Made by a program: the position numbers and the translations under genes. Of a stretch of DNA of 64,000 nt, positions 11,417 through 24,600 are shown piece by piece. The notes beneath the pieces were generated by a model. It was not told where the DNA came from and did not search any database. It worked only from the letters and a program-made list of their open reading frames with translations. This DNA is from Pontederia crassipes (taxonomy: Eukaryota; Streptophyta; Magnoliopsida; Commelinales; Pontederiaceae), in contig CM060187.1 of the NCBI GenBank assembly GCA_030549335.1, forward strand, positions 50,674,203 to 50,738,202, given 5' to 3'. How positions within the stretch are numbered: position 1 is the first letter of the stretch; the number at the start of each line of letters is the position of its first letter.

Positions 11417-14400
11417 TTAGAGTTTGTATGCAATTCTCGATTAGCACGGAGATGACGTCGTACAACGTGAGCGTGGAGAAGTTCAACGGCATGAACAGTT
11501 TCGGATTGTGACAGATCAAGATGCGGGGCGCTTCTGAAGCAACAAGAAGTCTGGGCGCCGCTCTCAAACGTGTCGAAGAACAAACCGAAGGAGGAAGACT
11601 CAAAGGGCAAAGAAAAGGAGATCGACTTCGCAACTTTGGCGGCAAAGGAGGAGAAGGCGCACTCGATGATTCTGTTGTGTTTGGCGGATGAGGTGATAAT
11701 CGAGATCGTAGATGAAGAAAAGGCGGCTGGTCTGTGGTTGAGACTCGAGAGTCTATATATGACGAAGTCTTTCACCAACAAGTTGCTGTTGAAGCAACGT
11801 CTGTTCTCTCTCCGCATGCAGGAAGGTACCCCTCTTAAGGAACATCTTGATCAGTTAAATTCTTTGTTGATGTAACTCAGAAATATCGATGTTAAGATCG
11901 AGGATGAAGATGCTGCCCTAATTCTATTAGTTTCGCTTCCTCCATCATATGAAAATTTCGTTCAGTCTATGATTATCGGGAAGAAAACTATAAGTCTGGA
12001 AGAAGTAAGATCGAGTCTCCATACTCGTGAACTTCGGATATGGCATTTGGAAATTCTGCAGAGACTCAGGCCACGGGTTTGATATCGACCGCAGAGAAGG
12101 GACAGTCCTCGAATTCGAAGAAATCCAAATCCAAGAAGAAGAAAATCACTGCGAAGGACATATGTAATTACTGCAAGGAATCAGGTCATTGGAGGAAAGA
12201 CTGTCCGAAGAAGAAGGCCCCCGTCGCTGCAGTGGCACATGAAATAGAGAATTCCGAAGATGATTTGGTTCTGACCGCTTCTGATCAAGAATGTCTGGAG
12301 GATAGTTGGATTATGAATTCGGGGTGTTCCTATCACATGACTCCGAATAAAGATTGGTTCTCATCTTATCAGAAGATTGATGGTGAAAATGTCATCATGG
12401 ACAATAACGCGTCATGTCAGATAGTTGTGATCGGTTCTGTGCAGATCAGGACTCATGACAATCTTGTGAGGACGCTGACAGATGTCCGCCATGTTCCACA
12501 ATTGAAGAAGATTTTGATATCACTTGGAGTTCTCGACTTTAAAGGGTGTCAGATCAATGCTGCTGGAGGTATCCTCATGGTCATGAAGGGTGATGCTACA
12601 GTTCTGAAGGGAGTCAGATAGAAGTCCTTGTATGTATTACAAGGTAAGACAGTCTCTAGCGTTGCTGTAGTGGCTAGTTCATCCGAATCAGATAGGTCCA
12701 GGCTGTGGCACATGCGGCTTGGGCATATGAGTCAGAACGGGATGAATATCCTCAGCAAACGAGGTCTTCTAGGAGAGAAGAAGATATCCAAAATCAACTT
12801 CTGCAAGCACTGCATATTCAGCAAACAACGAAGGTCTCAGTTTGGCAAGGCAGTGCATAGGACGAAGGCGATACTTGACTACATCCACGTCGATTGTTGG
12901 GGTCCTTCTCGTGTTCCATCATTAGGAGGTGCGAGTTACTTTCTATCTGTGATTGATGACTACTCGAGGATGACTTGGATATTCATAATGAAACACAAGA
13001 GTGAGTTCTTCAAGGCCTTCAAGCAGTGGAAGGTTCTGGTGGAAAATCAGACGTCGAAGAAAGTGAAGCGTCTTCGCACTGACAATGGTTTGAAATTCTG
13101 TTCTGCTGAATTCGATCAGTTCTGCAAAGATGAAGACATTGCCAGGCATCGCACAATCAGGGATACTCCACAGCATAATGGAGCTGCAGAACGAATGAAC
13201 AGAACACTTCTGGAGAGGGCAAGGTGCATGCTCTCTAACGTTGGCCTGAATAGAACATTCTGGGCTGAAGCTATTAACACAGCTTGCTACTTGGTGAATC
13301 GAAGTCCGGCGACTGCGATTGATCTCAAGACTCCAACTGAGGTATGGTCAGGAAATCCTGCTGATTATACTTGTCTGAAAGTTTTTAGTTGTCCAGCATA
13401 CTATCACGTCAGTGAAGGAAAGATGGAGCCAAGGGTCAACGAAGGGGTGTTCATGGGATATGGTGCAGGAGTGAAAGGCTACAGAATCTGGTCTCCTTCA
13501 AAACACAAAGTCATCCACAGCAGAAGCGTGACTTTTGATAAAGCATCAATGCTTCAGTTGAAGATGGAGACTGAAGAGAGTGTCAGTAAACAGGTGGAGG
13601 TTGAAATAACTTCAATTGAGGATGATGCTGAAGGATCACATCAAGAAGCAGAACCAGAATGTGAAAAATCTGATGAGCAACCTGAAGAGGAGTCAATTGC
13701 TGCTAGACATCCTCGCAGAGAAGTGGGTCCTCCTAAGCGATATGGTTTCGAGGACATGGTTGCTTATGCACTACAGGTAGCTGAAGAGGTGGAGTTCCTG
13801 GAGCCGTCCTCTTATAGGAATGCCATCACATGTGCCGAATCTGGACAGTGGATCGCTGTTATGGGTGAGGAGATGGAATCTCTTCACAAGAATCACACGC
13901 GGGAGCTGGTCAAGTTGCCTAAAGGCAGGAAGGTTGTTGGCTCTAAATGGATCTTCAAGAAGAAAGCAGAAATTCCATGAGTTGAAGGCACGAGATACAA
14001 AGCACGGCTGATTGCTAAAGGTTATAGTCAAAAAGAAGGTGTAGACTACAATGAGACATTCTCACCTGTTGTCAGACATACTTCTATCATGGTGCTACTT
14101 GCTCTTGTATCACATCAGAATCTAGAGCTCGAGCAACTAGATGTGAAGACTGCTTTCCTCCATGGAGAACTTGAAGAAGACATTCTTATGAGCCAACCAA
14201 AGGGATTCTCCATTTCAGGAAAGGAGAATCAAGTTTGCGAAGAAATCTCTGTATGGCTTGAAGCAGTCTCCCAAACAATGGTACAAGAGGTTCGACAGCT
14301 TCATGATCAGTAATGGATTCAGTCGAAGTTTCTATGATTGCTGTGTATATCACAAGAAGGTGAAGGACGTCCACCATCTATCTGCTCTTGTATGTTGATG

Positions 14401-15422
14401 ATATGCTTATTGCGGCCAGAGACATGACAGACATTCAGAATCTGAAGAAGCTCCTCAGTGCAAAATTCGACATGAAAGATCTTGGTACAGCACAGAAGAT
14501 TCTGGGGATGGAAATTCTAAGAGATCGCGCACAGGGTAAACTCTTCTTATCTCAGAAAATTTTTATTGAGAAGATTTTATCCAGGTTTGGAATGTCTGGA
14601 GCGAAGCCTTTGAATACTCCATCAGCTGCAAATGTTCATCTTTCTGTTGCCTTCGCTCCAAAGTCAGAAGCAGAAAAGGAGTACATGTCCCGGATTCCAT
14701 ATGCTAGTGCAGTTGGAAGTCTGATGTATGCCATGGTTTGCACAAGACCGGACATTGCTCATGCAGTCAGTGTTGTCAGCAGATTCATGAGCGATCCAGG
14801 AAAGGAGCACTGACAAGCAGTGAGGCGAATTTTTCGATATCTGAGAGGAATATCTGATATTGGCCTCATCTACAGAAGTGAAAAAAGTGTTTGGTTGCAT
14901 GATACTCAGATTCAGATTATGCTGGAGATGTTGATGGAAGACGATCTATGACAGGCTATGTCTTCATTTTGGACAGTTCAGTTATTAGTTGGAAGGCTAC
15001 ACTTCAGCCATCAGTTACATTGTCCACTACAGAGGCTGAATACATGGCACTGACAGAAGCTGCCAAGAAAGGCATCTAGTTAAAAGGCTTAGTTTGAGAT
15101 CTCAGATTACATCAGGAGCATGATATAGTTCACTGTGACAGTCTGAGTGCAATATGTTTAGCCAAGGATCAAGTACATCATGAAAGAACAAAACACATTG
15201 ATGTCAGATATCACTTCATCCTCACTGAGAAGAGGATCAAGGTGAAGAAGATTGACACTGAAGACAATCCAGCTGATATGTTCACCAATCTGTTTCTTAT
15301 GGTAAGTTCCAACATTGTTTGGACTTGCTTAACATAAATACTTGGTAAATACTTTAAGATGGGACTGGCGGCGGCATGCGTGCTTTTGTGCTCTGAAGAT
15401 GATTCAAGTCAAGGTAGAAATT

Positions 15423-15866
15423 TGTTAATAATGCATTGAATCTGAACCCAGTTGATTCCCCTACATAGTCAGACGCTTTAGTAGAATTTCCCTACGGAAG
15501 TCTCGCTGCCCGGACAGCGAGCCTGTGGGGGGTCAAGGGGGATCCAGGGGGATCCCCCTACGGGGGTTGCAAGGGGGCGGAGCCCCCTGAGCGAAAATTT
15601 TTAGGGGTATTCTGTATGTGATTCAGATTTGATTTATTTCTTTATCACGAGATAGGTGTCCTATTTTCAGGGAATTTATTTAGAGTCCCAGTCCGTATGT
15701 AATTCCTATCATCTGTCAAAAGGAGTGCCTATATAAACTCCCTAGGGGTCTAAACAGAGACTCATCCTTATAATCATCGTTATTCCATAACAAAGAGCCG
15801 CCGCCGTTTTTTCCTCTTTGCGTTCTTCTGTATTTCGTACGATCCTTCTCTCCCCTTCTCGTGACA
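15423..15866 (+). repeat. Right LTR of the copia element
   Basis: 444 bp, from TGTTAATAATGC to CGTGACA, followed by the ATTAC target duplication. It is longer than the left LTR because of a small GGGGGATCC-type duplication near 15545. A purine-rich AAGGTAGAAA just before it is a candidate polypurine tract. Confidence 0.93.
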
Positions 15867-15871
15867 ATTAC

Positions 15872-17100
15872 CTTGTTATGTAACATAGCATTTCATTTCA
15901 CGCGTGGAAAGTCATTTTTTTTCTTTTTTAATATACGAAATTATGAACTTGAAATTAAAAAACATAGACGGAAATTTGATTTCTTCGTGCATGTGATTTC
16001 CTCCGTCATTTTAGTCTGGATAGATTTGTTGGGATCAAGTGTTCCTCGACACCAGTGGTGATCGGAGAATAATGAGCTCAAAAAATTAGATAATTCAACT
16101 TAAAATAATATATTAAACAACATGAGTTGGATAAGTGCCCTTATCCATTCCAAACAATGCGGCAAAAGTTTTCTCGTCTTCAACCACTCATTGACTAGAG
16201 CGTTTCTAGATTTGACAAGGTCCATTAAAAAATTTCTTAACTCAATGTTAATAATTAGAAAATGCCAATTTTACTTTTACTTCTTAGATATAATTTTTTT
16301 TAGAAAAAATAACAACATGAGAATAATTTCATAAGGGTACAAGTGACATTTTATAACTACCAAAAAAATAGGTTAATAATTTTTTATCAACTTGATAGAA
16401 TAATTTAATTGTCGATCAAAATAAATTTATAAGCTAAAATGTGTAAGTTTATCATATGTGATAGAAAAATATATAGTCGAGGAAATAACCCTTGAAGAAT
16501 TAGAACCATGACTTATTTTTATGTTCCAAGGTACAAGTGTTAAAAGATTACCTCTTTCCTTACCTTTTTATTTTTCAGCTCCTTCGGTTCATATTTTTAC
16601 TAACCCACTCATCGTTGACAACTAATGTTCAATATTAATCGTGTTTGGTCGAGTAGTTTGAAATGTTGAGAGGGCAATTCATGGATGCAAATATTCAGTA
16701 GTTCCATTTAAAGAAGGCATATGCATTTTATCATTTAAAAGATTGAGAAAAAAAAATAGAAACGGGCGCAACTCATTAAAAGTAAATATGAATATTCTTG
16801 CGGGACTCTACATTATGAGATACACTTTGTTATGGCGAAACTATGAACCTCCTACTGGCGCTCCGAAAAAGTGCGAGCAACATTGCTTGTGACCTGGGGA
16901 ATTATTATGGAACTTGCACAAATGGAAAGGTCCAGTAAAAAACATGGCATTTGTAACATTTGTTAAAGGGAAACTTTACATGTTAATAATGTTTATAAAA
17001 AAAAAGGATCGATCATCCTTTTCGTTCTCAGGAAAAAAAAATGGCATTCCCCCAAGCGGGGTGAGAGTCTAGGAACTGCATATGACTGAGCATGTTCTTA
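15872..17100. other. Intergenic spacer between convergent FRS and RING genes
   Basis: AT-rich with no gene-like frame; scattered A/T runs only. The RING gene 3' untranslated region probably begins within the right part (about 17050-17638). Confidence 0.5.
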
Positions 17101-17638
17101 AATATCTGTATCGACTCATAATAAAAACATCGATAAGCTTAAAGGAACGCGTCAGTATGAAAAATGAATTCACCTGGCATGATAAAATTGACAAATATTC
17201 ATCATGAGCGTACAAGGAACTTCCATATTCGGAACCACATTGTTGTTCAATGACCTTACAATTATATAGTAATTACACATATTCAACCATCTCAAATCTT
17301 GTTTACTAACCATATTTACATTACCTCTTACACTGGATAGGAGGATGCACAAGGATGCCCTCGCCTTGAGTACCCAACCAAGGAACCTGAGACCTTCACA
17401 CATACGACACTGGTAACTTCCAGCGCTTTTGTTCTGCCTCTGAGCAAGAGTGGCTGAAAGAACTTTGCCTTGCATGAGATCAACCAAAGTGAAGAATGAT
17501 TCGAGATAGCCAAACCAAGATGACATCACGATTTGAGTTGAAATTTCAGTCACCCACAAATCAGAATGTTCCAGTGTCTGAATGACCAGTCCCCACACAA
17601 ATATAGGTTAATTCTCATCTCTGAAGACTGAAGCAGCC
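17050..17638 (-). other. Probable 3' untranslated region of the RING gene
   Basis: Sequence after the stop codon with no conserved frame. Small antisense and sense frames here overlap the last exon or lack domain features. The end position is a guess. Confidence 0.4.
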
Positions 17639-20600
17639 CTATAGCACAACTCTCGAAGGATCTGTAGCACTTCCTAGTCTTCTGATATTTAGGAGACGTC
17701 CGAAATATGAAAAAAATGAAGGTGAGGTGTCCCCTAGCCCTACTTTGCAGAGGGGGCATAGTGCATTGACTTTGAGCCATTTATCCACACACTCCGTATG
17801 GAAGAAATGAGAACAGGGAAGCTCTCGAAGTGCATCATTGTCCAAGTATGTTGCTAAACAAATGCAACAAACCTGCAATAACCAGAAACACATAGTCAAT
17901 TATATTATATGGCATATTGCAACTCTAAAACAAGAATATAAGAATGCACATGCACAATATTTTTTTGAGAACCGCATGCACAAAATATATTGATAGATAT
18001 CTGGTCCCAGGTTCACGGATCCTCAGCCACAAGACAAACTAAAATACAGATAGAACTAGTAAGAAAACCCAAGAATCTCTTATGATAACTGTAGAAGAAT
18101 ACATTTATCTACAAGTGATAGGAACATATTGGGAAAGTCATCAAGTTACTCTTTGCAAATCTAAACTTCTACATTACTACCTACACTCCGGAAGTAATCA
18201 GCTACAAGCACATCAAAATAATTATCCCCTTCCCAAAAAAGTGCTTCGATTTGATGTTCTCCTATCATCTATTTAAGAGAGAAATGGTTGCTTAAAATGT
18301 TAAACTGCCTTGGACATTCTCCATGCATTTCTGTTAGAGACAGAAGGTAAAATTGAATGCAAAAATATACCAATCCTACATAGAAATTTGTACCATTCCA
18401 TTTAGACATAAACTGCTGTTAGTCCTAAACAGGAAAAATCTGATTACATAAGTGCACTTTTTCAATGTAGGTCATTAAAGAAAGACCAAATTCACCATAT
18501 CTAAACTATAGCAACTTCCCTTTCACATGTAAAATTTACCATAATGTTCCTGGCATACAACTATTCCAGATGACACTGGATTCCAGACCTATGAAGACGG
18601 ATAACAACAACAACAACAACAAAGCCTTATCCCACTAGGTGGGGTCGGCTACATGGATCATACGACGAATTCGTTGATCCATGTTCATAAGATTCGACAG
18701 AATTTTATGCTGGCTGTCGGGGCCTAACACAACCCTCCTCCTTTATCCGGGCTTGGGACTGGCTATAAAATATAGGCGGAGTTACCTATGAAGACGGATA
18801 ATAGTTAAAATACTCTGAAACTTTATCCTGTGCGTATGGCGGCTATTGAATATATTTATGGTAAAACAATCTAAATACAGCAAACAAACAAACTTTCTAA
18901 TAATTGTGCTTGATCGAAATAGCATCAGTGCGTGCAATCTCATTATTACTACTCCAGAGATCTAACTTTGATATTATTTACACTGAGATATATATTCTTT
19001 ATTTTCGTGGTAGGACAGAGAGACAAGTTACATATGCTTGACAAGTACAAAAGGAATAAATAAATAACTCACAGCATCTTCTGCAGATATTATCCGCTCT
19101 TTTTTTGTGCCAGCAGCCACAATCCCGCCCTCACCTAGGTGCTCTGAGGAGTTAACGTTATCACCTCTATTCGGGTTTCTCCTTGACTTAAACTTGTAAG
19201 TTGGAAGTGTATTAATTGCATCTGTGGTAGCCCCTCTAGCTGGTCTAAGATCCTCTCTGGACCCCAAGAGAGAAATTATACAAGGGAGACAACAGCAGAT
19301 TGTTGCACAAAGGACAAACGGCATAGCATATCCTATGCAGCTGAAAGTAAGGAATACTATGCATAACCTGTGGAGAAATAAAATTCTTGAGATGAATAAA
19401 AAGTGATAAGAAGGAGAAATAAAACAACACAATCGTACCTGTACAAATTGGGAGCAGTATATGCAGAGGAGTGCCCTCCAAAAATCCACACAGTACCAAC
19501 AACAAACCACACCGCAAAGAAGCAATCCAAAGCCATCTTAAAATGGTCAACCAGAGTATCAAACCTGTCAAACAAACTTGCCTTAGCATCATGCATGCAG
19601 CATGTATTACGCACTACGATTTAGAAACATTTGCAGGGAACCCTATCCAGATATAGCTTAATTAACAACACCCCATGCCCCCGACCATAAACCTAGCCAT
19701 GCCCGTTTCTACCACTATAACACAACTATAGACATCAGAAAACATTACTACAAAGAAAAGAAGATCCGTGGATTTCTTATCAGGAGACATTTCAACCAGT
19801 GCCTGTCAGTTGGGAAAGTACTTGAAGTTAGAAGGAATAGTTAAGCTTTTCTTTTAGAAAAAGAAGGAACCTTTCCTCTGATTGAGGTGTCTTGTCCCAA
19901 ATGTATGTAACAACTAAAAAAACGCTTTGTGTATGCACGTATAAAGAAATAAATAAAGGTATTTATTCAAGAAAACTGAGAAGCACAAGGTATTGAGTGC
20001 CAGTAGAAAGAGTGATAACATGGAAAATGTGCTTGTGATTTACATTTGGTGGGGAATACCTTGTGCCAAAAAACACTGAGTTCCATCTTGATTGTATAAC
20101 TGCAGTGGAGCTACTGCGGCCATCCCCTCCCAAGGTTTGAGGGTAAATGACATTGGTATATGAAATAGGTTCTGGAAGATTAAGCTGAGAAGGGGCCTGA
20201 TGGAAATGCTCTGGTGCATGCTCAGAGCTCTGATTGCTACGATGAAGATAGCGCCAATAAAGGTGAGGAAGGGTGGCAATGCATCCAACTGTATAACCGA
20301 TAATCCAAGCAAACAAGGGAGACTGTGGATGCTCATGTCTTGACAGAGAAAGAACGACAGCAGCTGCTATAATTTGGCTAACATTCACCACGAGCTCAAT
20401 GGAAATCCACAACCCAGAATTCAAAGGGTTCCTCTGACGAGGGCGTCCATAATTGTCGCCTCTTCTAGTGAAAGAAGCATTCCTAGAGTTGGAAACAGAC
20501 GGCGAAGTTGACGAAGATGAATGAGACGCTGGCTGTTGGGTGCTTGTCGAAGGTCCAATGGCATCACGAAGTTCATCCGAGTCATCATTGCGGTCATCAT

Positions 20601-20682
20601 AGTGGAACGATGAAGAAGCAACATTATTCCTCGTAATATTGATGACATGGTCATGGCAATCAGCGGTCACTGCTGGTTCCAT
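17639..20682 (-). CDS. Membrane RING-H2 E3 ubiquitin ligase, At4g11680/At1g12760-like
   Basis: A predicted membrane ubiquitin ligase: the RING domain would recruit E2 enzymes at a cytosolic face. Four coding exons on the minus strand, 20682-20060, 19564-19439, 19367-19073 and 17872-17639, sum to 1278 nt (425 residues plus stop), all GT-AG and in phase. The start is the first ATG before MEPAVTADCHD. A Ser/Thr-rich N-terminus is followed by hydrophobic helices near residues 91-113 and 119-140, a third (CFFAVWFVVGTVWIFGG) and a fourth (LCIVFLTFSCIGYAMPF, with the Cys-rich CATICCCLPC). The RING-H2 finger lies at about 350-391 (CCICL, then LPCSHFFHTECVDKW, then CPLC) with all eight ligands. The join AEDA|VCCICL matches the family. 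The substrate is unknown. The gene looks intact. Confidence 0.9.
18605..18783 (-). mobile_element. Short LINE-tail (SINE-like) insertion in a RING gene intron
   Basis: A 179-bp insert flanked by a perfect 18-bp target duplication, ACCTATGAAGACGGATAA, at 18587-18604 and 18784-18801. Read on the minus strand it ends in GGGATAAGGC and (TTG)n. Its last 63 bases are identical to the end of the RTE LINE at 62713-62775, including that LINE's stop codon. The 5' part (AGCCCGGATAAAGGAGGAGG region) is not in this LINE copy, and I see no tRNA-type A/B boxes. It is therefore either a SINE with a borrowed LINE tail or an internally deleted LINE. It sits in the 17873-19072 intron, antisense to nothing coding. 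Confidence 0.85.
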
Positions 20683-21510
20683 TCTGAATGTGTTCTGGGC
20701 AGCTCTATGTTCACCTTCCGAAGGTCCTTCATAAAGGAAACAGCACAATGTTAGAACAATAGGCACAATGTTACAGTAACGTTAGCAACAAACACACAGA
20801 AATTTGACAACACTAAAGGAAGAGTATGAAAACACGCATCATAGTCATCAATTCAGCAACTACAAAGTGCAATCCGCTTCCAGTTCCTGAAGCAGGAAAC
20901 AAAATTAAATGTTCTCACCTCGTCAGCTACTTCTTGTGATACTGATCGCAACTGATTTACTCCAACGGCAGAAGATTGCAGTAAGTCGTTTAACATTAAT
21001 TCATTAGAAATCCATGCAAAAACCATACATCTCCATTCCAGAACATGAACTTAAGCAATTGCACAAAAAAAGTTGTAACAAACTAGATCCCTAAAAATAG
21101 AAAAGGGGCGAAACAAGCATGCTCGAGAATTAAGTAAGAGAATGGAACAATCAAAGTCGGGAATTTTTTCACTGCGAAATCGAACTAAAACTAGGGGATT
21201 GCACAGAACCCTAAATCCCACTTCTTTTTCCCCTACTTCAATTCTTTTTCAACTAAGATTACATGCGACAAAAGAAAAATAAAAATTGCGGGCAAAAGCT
21301 TGAACTCACCACCGTGCACTACGATTCATCTGCCACATGACAACAATTTTGCTGGAAGTTTACCTCGAGTTACGCGCCAAATCCTTTCAGCTCGTGCTCC
21401 TCGTCGTCGTCGTCGACGACGTCAAGCCCCTTCTTTTAGTTGTCTTTTCGAGGAGACAAACAGAGGAGGCGAAGAAATTGCTGCCCTTTCTATCGTCCAC
21501 TCCACACCAC
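20683..21510 (-). promoter_or_regulatory. Leader exons and promoter side of the RING gene
   Basis: Minus-strand splice signals suggest noncoding leader exons: a donor GTGAGT beside 21310 ending an exon of about 200 bp, and a donor GTGAGA beside 20919. An acceptor ending TTTATGAAG lies just before 20726, upstream of the ATG. This is inference from splice motifs only. The putative first exon is GC-rich, with repeated GAC/GTC triplets near 21401-21420. Confidence 0.45.
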
Positions 21511-21532
21511 CGCCGAAATGAATTATTGCATT

Positions 21533-21557
21533 TGCTATTATTATTATTATTATTATC
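21533..21557. repeat. ATT trinucleotide microsatellite
   Basis: About eight copies of TTA, just outside the putative first RING exon. Confidence 0.85.
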
Positions 21558-21659
21558 ACGAAATATAAGTAAAACAATCACCGACGAAGACTACAGGCGT
21601 ATTTTAGATGGGCCAATAGCCCAATATGATTCTGATGGATACGCAGTTTTAGGACCATT

Positions 21660-24600
21660 TAGTTTATCTAATAAAAAGTATTGATAAATTATAGTGCTGG
21701 TAAATATTTTAAATAAAATAATCAATAATACATTGTTTAACAATAGAATTATTTATAAAATTATAATTTAAAAACTGAAATCCTCTTAAACTTTATAGAT
21801 AAAAAATATAATATAAAAATAAAAATATTATGATAATATGATTAATAATATTTAATCAAAACAAATACAAAAAAGGATGGACATATTCTCTCGAAGCGAA
21901 AGACGTTATAATTTTTGTGATCATGAATAGCGACCGACCATTATTTGAGTAAGCAGATATTCTTCTTCGTTGAGAAAATTTTTATGTCGTGAAAAACACG
22001 GCGAATTAGGTGATTTAACAAAATCATTTATCAACAAAAAAATAACTATAAGTTTAGATTCATGCTTATAAGTCCTATTTTATAACTTAAGTATTATTTA
22101 CAAGTACACTTTTTTTTTGAAAAAAAAGAAGAATTTTAGCAATATGCAATAAAGTTAAAAATAGTTCAACATGCAACTAAATTAAAAATACTCAATCAAA
22201 ACGATTCAAATATATGAAATTCATATTGATTGTAGAAAAATAACTTCACGCTATTTAAAAATTATTAACTTGAATAGTTATTGTTATGTCTGAAATTTGG
22301 ATGAAGAGCAAGTAATTTAATCTAAGTTTTTAATTGATTAAAGGAATTAAAACAATTTTAAGAAGTATTAGAAGCATGAAAAAGGAATGAAATTCTAATA
22401 AGAAAATTGGGGAAAAGAAACAAAATCTTAAAACTATTTCAATTAACAAAATAATAATAATCATTAATTTAATTATGTGATAAAATAATTGAAATTAATA
22501 AATTTTGAGAACGAGAGAAAAGGGAAAAAAATGAAAGTGTTGTGTGATCGAGATAAATTGTGGATTGAAAACAATAGTTAAAAAGAGAATTTGAGTAAGA
22601 TTGAAATTAGAAAAGAAGATAATATTAAATTTATAATAAATTAATTGGAGGCTCTTATATGAAATTAATTAAGTAAAAAATATAGGTATAAAATGAAGGT
22701 GTTTCCTATCGGAGATTCAATCAGATGGTATAAAAGAGAAGAAATAAGGTGAGATAGGGAACACCGACATTAAATTCAAAATATAAAAGTTGGTTAAAAA
22801 ATTATGAGGCATTCTAATTAGAATTAAACTCCACCTAAAAAAATATAAAAAGCCTCAAGAGGTGTTGAGAGCCATATTTCCACATCAAAGTCTGTGCTTT
22901 CGCAGCGGCCATAACTAAATTAATTCGAAGTGCCCACATCAAATAACATCCATCGTATGGAATTTAAGGTGCCACCGCGACACACTAAATGGAGAAAATT
23001 CATCATTTTATGCAGAAGTATTAGAGTTTGGAGATATGAAGTGTAATATACATGAGTTATGAATTGAATTATTAATTGCATAGATCCAAGGTCGGAAAGT
23101 CACATAAAAAATGTGAACTTGCGTAGCACTATAAAATCTTACCTGAGTTCTATTTTACTTAATCTCAATGAAAATCGAAATAGTCCAAACCAAGTTCAGA
23201 TAACTAAAACTGAGTTTCGAGAACTTTGTCCATATTTCGAAGTACACAATCTAGATTTTGACAACACGAGTGTAATAAATTCAGACGAGTTCTAATAGAT
23301 CCGACTTGGGTTCCAACGATAAGAAATAGTAAGAGAAGATATCATACCCGGTAGTAGTCAATATCGAATCTTACATAAGATAAAAAATTATAAGATCATG
23401 TCAAGAGATTTTGCATATACATTAAAAATAATTTAATATCTAAAATTATGTAAAAACTAATTTCTAAAATAAAGTTGTAATGATTTAAATTATGAATAAT
23501 GTTAACTTGAGAACTATCATATTAAAGCTTTCTACAAACACATATATATTACTTATGTAATACTAATCTAATATTAATTGACAAAAATGACAATAACATA
23601 ATTAATATGGAGTATCGTTATATAAATAACTTTTGTTATGCATTGATAATAATGTAATTTTGTGAAAACATATTTTGAAATTTTAAATAATCAATCATCT
23701 TCCTCTTAATCTTATTTCTTCAAAAATCATGGACTTGGTGAAATTTTATTTAAAATGTGCAAAACTGAAAAAAGAGTGGTTATGGCTCCTATGATCTTCA
23801 TTCTACGGTCTTATCTATCCTACAAAAAACACAAATATAAGATCGAGATCACAGATTCTAGATAGAGTCGTAAGCTCGTATGATTAAGATAATGATTTTG
23901 ATAACTCTACCCAATACAAATTGTTGACCAAAAGTAAAAACATAATTGGTGAATATGGTTGGAGCTCCACATGGTGGAGGTCAGGTTTCAAGGATAGAAA
24001 AATCATTTTATGATATATATTATAAATGTTTGCGATGATTGTTGTTTTAGTTATATATGATACATTTATTATGATAATAATCTCACTTTAATGACATTGA
24101 TCATATGATTACGATCAATCAACTAGCACATTGTGCATTCATGATTTTGAATTTAAGTTAAAACAATAAACGTAGACATCATAGGTAAATAAAATAAAAG
24201 AGGAAGGATGTGAATCACCATTATTGTAAATTATCTTTGGACTAAGGTTAATTGAAAGAGACATATAGCATGGTTAGAACTTGACAAGACTTCATGTAGA
24301 GAATATCATAGTTGTCTTATTGTATGTTCTCTTGTCCCATACTAGACAAGGAATCTAAATAAATCTTTTTGAGGATATGTTGCACGTCATCGTGATGTGC
24401 ACGTTACTGGTGAAAATAAACATCAAGTAAAATGATGTTTCACTCAATAAAATTATTAAAGCTCTAAAGTAGCACTTATAATTGGAAGATAAGTCTAAAT
24501 ATTAAATAATTGTAAGGATCAACTCTAGTACTTGAAGGAGTCTTTATGATTGAAATAAAAGTTAAAACATAGAAGAATAAGAAAATGCATGTTTATTAAA

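Larger units (their letters stand above)
10966..15866 (+). mobile_element. Ty1/copia LTR retrotransposon, broken copy (Tork-like lineage likely)
   Basis: This fossil of 4.9 kb has paired LTRs (10966-11400 and 15423-15866), TG...CA ends and a 5-bp target duplication ATTAC at 10961-10965 and 15867-15871. A tRNA-Met-type primer site follows the left LTR. Parts in copia order: gag with a CCHC zinc knuckle (about 11450-12240), protease (about 12300-12480), integrase (about 12690-13400), reverse transcriptase (about 13900-14800) and RNase H (about 14900-15290). Integrase before reverse transcriptase defines copia. The coding region is interrupted in several places, roughly half a dozen or more, so it looks dead. 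Counted by eye, the LTRs differ at about 35-40 of 435 aligned sites, mostly transitions, plus a short duplication in the right LTR. With the usual plant rate that suggests a few million years. It lies in the same orientation as the FRS gene. Confidence 0.92.

Noticed and set aside
18605-18783. Classical tRNA-derived SINE
   Set aside because: No A/B promoter boxes were found, so only 'SINE-like' is supported.
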